Below are positions 8,710 to 11,809 of a DNA stretch of 11,809 nt, one piece after another (the stretch's first letter is position 1; each line of letters opens with the position of its first letter). The notes under the pieces were generated by a model that was given only the letters and a program-made list of their open reading frames with translations, was not told the origin of the DNA and did no database searches. Position numbers and translations under genes: made by a program. The stretch covers positions 1 to 11,809 of the forward strand of contig CAJVPP010003382.1 of assembly GCA_910592005.1 (NCBI GenBank), in the 5' to 3' direction. The DNA is from Funneliformis mosseae. Lineage: Eukaryota > Glomeromycota > Glomeromycetes > Glomerales > Glomeraceae.

Positions 8710-9328
8710 AAAGCTCTGAACGGTTCAGATTAATCTGAAGATTTTTTGGATCGGTTCAGTTTAGTTTGATTTCAGATTGCATAAAAATCAATCTGAAAAT
8801 TTTTGGTTCAGTTCAGATTTTTTTCAGATTATAATTCTAATCTAAACTGAAATAAATCCGAACTGAACTGATGATTTCAGATTAATCCAAAAGTTCGGTT
8901 TGATTATATGCGAAACTCTTGGAGAGTCGCAAAAAATTGCAAATTTTGCAAAAAAAATTTGCGAAACTCTTAGAAAATCGCAATTTTTGCGATTTCTCTT
9001 AGTATTTCGCAAAAATATCGTGAAATTCTTGGAGAGTCACAAAAATTGCGATTTCTCTTTGAATTTCGCAAACCTCGAAGAGAAATTTGCAATTTTTTGC
9101 AATTCTCCTAGAGTTTCGTATATAAATTGCGGATTTCTTATATAATTGAATCGTAATTTTAGATTAATCTGAAAATTCTGATTCGATTCGAATTTTTACC
9201 GGTTTGCGGTTTGGTTTGGATTCAGATTAGCATTTTAAGATAATAATCTAAACTGAACTGAACTAAAATTTTCAGTTCAGATACAGATTAGCATCTAATC
9301 TGAACTGAATCGAACTGTTCAGAGCTTT
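8710..9328. mobile_element. 619-bp non-autonomous TIR element inserted in the transposase
   Basis: The ends are AAAGCTCTGAAC (8710-8721) and its exact reverse complement (9317-9328). Inside them lie arrays of TTCAGTTCAGATTAATCTG-type subterminal repeats in both orientations (about 8722-8900 and 9150-9316). The 10-bp duplication and long subterminal repeats fit a Mutator-like (MULE) or similar superfamily better than Tc1/mariner; this is inference. The centre (8910-9119) has its own inverted repeats. A frame of 81 codons at 8900-9145 follows these repeats and is not a gene. Confidence 0.87.
8910..9119. repeat. Alternating direct and inverted GCGAAACTCTTGGAGAGTCGC motifs
   Basis: Forward copies begin at 8910, 8961 and about 9019 (GCGAAACTCTTGGAGAGTCG-like). 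Inverted copies of the form TTGCGATTTCTCT..TTTCGC lie at about 8987-9010, 9047-9068 and 9098-9119, giving an alternating pattern that can fold into several stems. It is richer in G and C than the host DNA. Confidence 0.75.
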
Positions 9329-10384
9329 ACATAATATTAATAAATCTAAATATTAATAGTATGAAATATTACCTTTGTATGATAACATCTGTTTTAAAAA
9401 AACTTTATGAATTAAAAAGCAGTAGTTTAATAGATTAATACAAATTTTACAACATGATGTAATATTTCAAAGCCAAGGAAAAAAGTCACAAGTATCAGTT
9501 ATTTTTTAATTAGCAATATTTTTTCAACGTATTGATTTTAAAGATGATATTATAAGTATTTGTTCTAGATTTAGAGTATCAGAAGGTACTGTAATTCTTT
9601 ATATAGATTATGTAATGAGAGCTATAAGAAATAAAAAATCAGAATTTTTTTAATGGTCTAAAGATAATATTAGAACAGTTATTCATACAGGATTTCAAAT
9701 ATTGGTAGGTTTCAAAATATTATTAGAACAATAGATAGAACTTATTTTATTTTAAATGAAGCACCTACACAAGATCTAATAGCATTTTTTACAAGAAAAA
9801 AAAGATATGCAATTCAATATCAAGGAATTGTTGATTTTTGCAAAATTTTTATTCATTATATAATTAGATGGCCTAGATTGGTACATAATGTACGAGTTTA
9901 TACCAATTCAGATTTTTATCTCAATAGAATTGAATATATTCAAGGTGAAGATTATGTGCTAGGTGATTCAGCATATCTAATTTTTCCTTTTTGATATTTC
10001 CTTTTAAAAATCCTTCTAATCATAGATAACGTCAGTTTAATTTTATTCATTCAAAGTATAGAGTTATTGTAGAACATGCATTTGGTAGATTAAAAACTAG
10101 ATTTAAAGCTTTAAAAGAAATATCTATAAAAGATGTAAAAACAGCTATTAATTTAGCTGATTGTGCTATATTATTATATAATTTTCTTGAAATTTGTAGT
10201 GAAATTTGGGAAGTTCAAGACAATGATTATTATTATGATAATTAATATGATTTAGAAATGAAAGTGATGAAATTTTAAAGTTAGAAGGAGAATTTAAAAG
10301 AAATGCAATGTTAAATCAGTTTATTGCCTAAATAATTAATAAAAATTAACTTTACAAATAAATTTAAAAATAAAAATGTTTTAT

Positions 10385-11055
10385 TTGATTAAATCAATGA
10401 TAAATCAACATTCAATATGAATTGAATGATAAAAATCATCTTTCAGTTATAAAAGATGATAATAAATCATTTGATATGAATTAAAGAATAAAAAAATCAT
10501 CTTTTGGTTATGAAAGATGATGATGAATTATTTGATACTAATTGAATGATATAAAAATCATCTTTTGGTTACAAAAGATGATAACAGATTGTTCAATACT
10601 AATCAAATAATATAATAATCATCTTTCAGTTATAAAAGATGATGGTAAATCGTTCAATACTAATCAAATAATATAAAAATCATCTTTTGGTTTTGAAAGA
10701 TAATAACAAATTATTTGATAATAATCAATGATATAAAAATCATCTTTTAGTCTGAAAAATAATAATGTATTATTTAATATAAATTGAACGATAAATAAAT
10801 AAATCATCTTTCAGTTCTAAAAGATGATAATGGATCATTCGATACCAATCAAATAATATAAAAATTATTTGATATTAATTGAATGATAAAAAAATCATCT
10901 TTTGGTCTGAAAGATGATAACAAATCATTCAATACTAATTAAACGATAAAAAAATCATCTTTCAGTCTGAAAAATGATAATATATCATTCGATACGAATT
11001 GAACGATAAATAAATAAATTATCTTTTATTTTGAAAAATTATAATAGATCATACA
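10385..11055. repeat. Ten-unit ~60-bp tandem array, two hairpins per unit
   Basis: The motif ATCATCTTT starts at about 10435, 10496, 10558, 10618, 10679, 10739, 10804, 10894, 10954 and 11019 (the last as TTATCTTT). Spacing is 60-65 bases, with one 90-base step caused by a partial extra unit. In a typical unit ATCATCTTT pairs with AAAGATGAT across an 8-9-base loop, and a second palindrome of the form ATTCAAT-ACTA-ATTGAAT follows. It lies between the transposase and the Myb-like gene, so it may be internal to the Harbinger element. No coding potential seen. Confidence 0.8.
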
Positions 11056-11172
11056 AATGTACAAAGCTGACACTTTAAAACTGGATTATGAAAATTTTAT
11101 AATCACATATTGAATATTTAGACAAAAAATTATTAAAAATCATAATCCCAAAAAATGCTTTATTTTATTTAT
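11056..11172. other. Short spacer between the tandem array and the Myb-like relic
   Basis: AT-rich with no motif beyond an imperfect GATTATGAAAATTTTATAATC palindrome at about 11083-11103, which could form a small stem between the two convergent genes. Confidence 0.4.
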
Positions 11173-11809
11173 TTATTCGTTTATTCTTTGAAATTTTAAT
11201 ATTTCTAATTTTAATTTAACTTTTTCATTTTCAGCACGTAACTTTTCTATTTCTAACTTACCTTTTTCTAATTCATATTGTTGAATTAATCATTTTTCTT
11301 CTAATTTAAACTTTTTTTTGAATTTCACGTTTATTTAAATCTAGTTTTTTTTTATAAAACCTATCCCTTAACTCACCTATAGCAAAAATTACTTCAGATA
11401 AACCACCAATTCTATTTACTTTATTTTTTTCTTCTTGGTTTTAACATTTCCATCATTTTCTTTATTAATTAAATTTTCATTATCAGAAATAGAATTTATA
11501 GTTGAAGAATTTGTAATATAATCTGGATTAACAGCTTTACTTTATGATAAAATTTCCTTCATTTGTGAAAACCAAACCCAATTGACACTTCCTTCACTAG
11601 TAGAATTAGCTTTTTTTTTGCAGGTACATTTCGCGTAATTTTCTCACTTTATTTCTAATTTGCTCATAAGATCTACCTGGTAATATATTTGCATTTACTA
11701 TCCTTTAATAAACTTTTTTTTTTCTGCGTTTACAATCTTCTAAATTTTCACCCCAAAATTCAAGTAAATTTTTAATTTCCATATCTGTCCATTTGGTATT
11801 ATCTTCACT
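11173..11809 (-). pseudogene. Myb/SANT-like DNA-binding protein, broken, 5' end outside window
   Basis: The minus strand enters from beyond the window with TKWTDMEIKNLLEFWGENLE (a Myb/SANT-like trihelix domain), then RIVNANILPGRSYEQIRNKV and RKLREMY, a linker with SVNWVWFSQMKEILS, then GGLSEVIFAIGELRDRFYKK, and a heptad-rich end (YELEKGKLEIEKLRAENEKV) to TAA 11173-11175. In PIF/Harbinger elements such a protein binds the element ends and helps the transposase; the tail-to-tail layout with the transposase relic supports that role. Breaks: TAA 11705-11707 after KVY, a shift at the A9 run before ANSTSEGSV, TAA after KEILS, a shift at the poly-A before NKVNRIGG, and a shift plus TGA after FKLEEK. 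Several shifts are in A runs and could be sequencing error; the three stops are not. Confidence 0.8.

Larger units (their letters stand above)
8700..9338. repeat. 10-bp target-site duplication flanking the 619-bp element
   Basis: ACATAATATT occurs at 8700-8709 and 9329-9338, directly abutting the 12-bp inverted ends. Removing the element and one copy restores the codons for HNINKSK of the transposase, showing that this is the empty-site sequence. Confidence 0.88.
8539..10331 (+). pseudogene. HARBI1-like PIF/Harbinger transposase, inactivated
   Basis: DDE transposase relic of the PIF/Harbinger superfamily. The start ATG at 8539 opens MSIKQDVNNALLLLIIEEIN and runs to ITRIHNI, where a 619-bp element interrupts it (8710-9328). 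It resumes after the target duplication with IFQSQGKKSQVSV, KDDIISICSRFRVSEGTVI (helix-turn-helix-like), FQNIIRTIDRTYFILNEAP, FFTRKKRYAIQYQGIVDF, GEDYVLGDSAY and VIVEHAFGRLKTRFKALKE, ending NQFIA-stop at 10329-10331. Acidic positions: Asp of the usual IDGTH remains (9734-9736) but Gly and His are changed; the HD step after WPG reads HN (9887-9889); GDSAY Asp (9965-9967) and VEHAFG Glu (10072-10074) remain. Stops include FF*W, the TGA after LIFPF, and HR*RQ; there are shifts near 9700, 9990 and 10255. The family normally needs a Myb/SANT-like partner, and one lies downstream on the other strand. Confidence 0.88.

Noticed and set aside
8900..9145. 81-codon plus-strand open frame in the 619-bp element
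   Set aside because: Its sequence simply follows the alternating inverted repeat core (repeating FAKKICETL/KSQFLRFL-type words) and has no independent protein character.
1..11809. tRNA, rRNA or riboswitch
   Set aside because: No cloverleaf with GTTCRA-type T arm and no rRNA-like or conserved structured segment was seen by eye on either strand.

Overview
The window looks like very AT-rich nuclear DNA of an arbuscular mycorrhizal fungus (Glomeromycotina, most likely Rhizophagus or a close relative). The evidence is the gene families: a kinase-like protein with an N-terminal CX2C-X9-CX2C knuckle, SL-P-type 20-residue leucine-rich repeats, and a HARBI1-type transposase with a Myb/SANT-like partner. 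Codons are AT-biased and the kinase introns are short with GTAAGN/GTATGT donors. The species call rests on family recognition only; no database was searched. There are no recognisable rRNA or tRNA genes, no CRISPR array, and nothing bacterial.

Layout. (1) 1-1659, plus strand: the only gene that still reads cleanly, a kinase-like protein with spliced exons. Its 5' part enters from outside the window through what look like three consecutive 9-nt micro-exons, and its kinase core has lost the VAIK lysine and the HRD aspartate, so it is probably a pseudokinase. (2) 1660-4788: gene-poor AT-rich DNA holding a 157-bp MITE-like element (2819-2975) and a seven-unit ~120-bp tandem array (about 3356-4160) whose units carry splice-like signals on both strands. 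(3) 4789-5403, minus strand: an unrecognised reading frame with a coiled-coil tail, broken by one in-frame stop. (4) 5849-7850, minus strand: a decayed leucine-rich-repeat gene split by a 914-bp element with ~190-bp terminal inverted repeats (6377-7290, TA target duplication). (5) 7878-8156, minus strand: a coiled-coil relic with three stops. (6) 8539-10331, plus strand: a HARBI1/PIF-Harbinger transposase pseudogene, itself interrupted by a 619-bp non-autonomous element with a 10-bp target duplication (8710-9328). (7) about 10385-11055: ten ~60-bp tandem units, each with two small hairpins. (8) 11173-11809, minus strand: a Myb/SANT-like pseudogene facing the transposase and running off the end of the window.

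Taken together, this is a transposon-dominated accessory region. A dead Harbinger pair (transposase and Myb-like protein, tail to tail) and an LRR gene each received a later non-autonomous insertion, and both insertion sites can be read to the base. Several breaks sit in long A runs, so some may be sequencing error; others are clean point stops.
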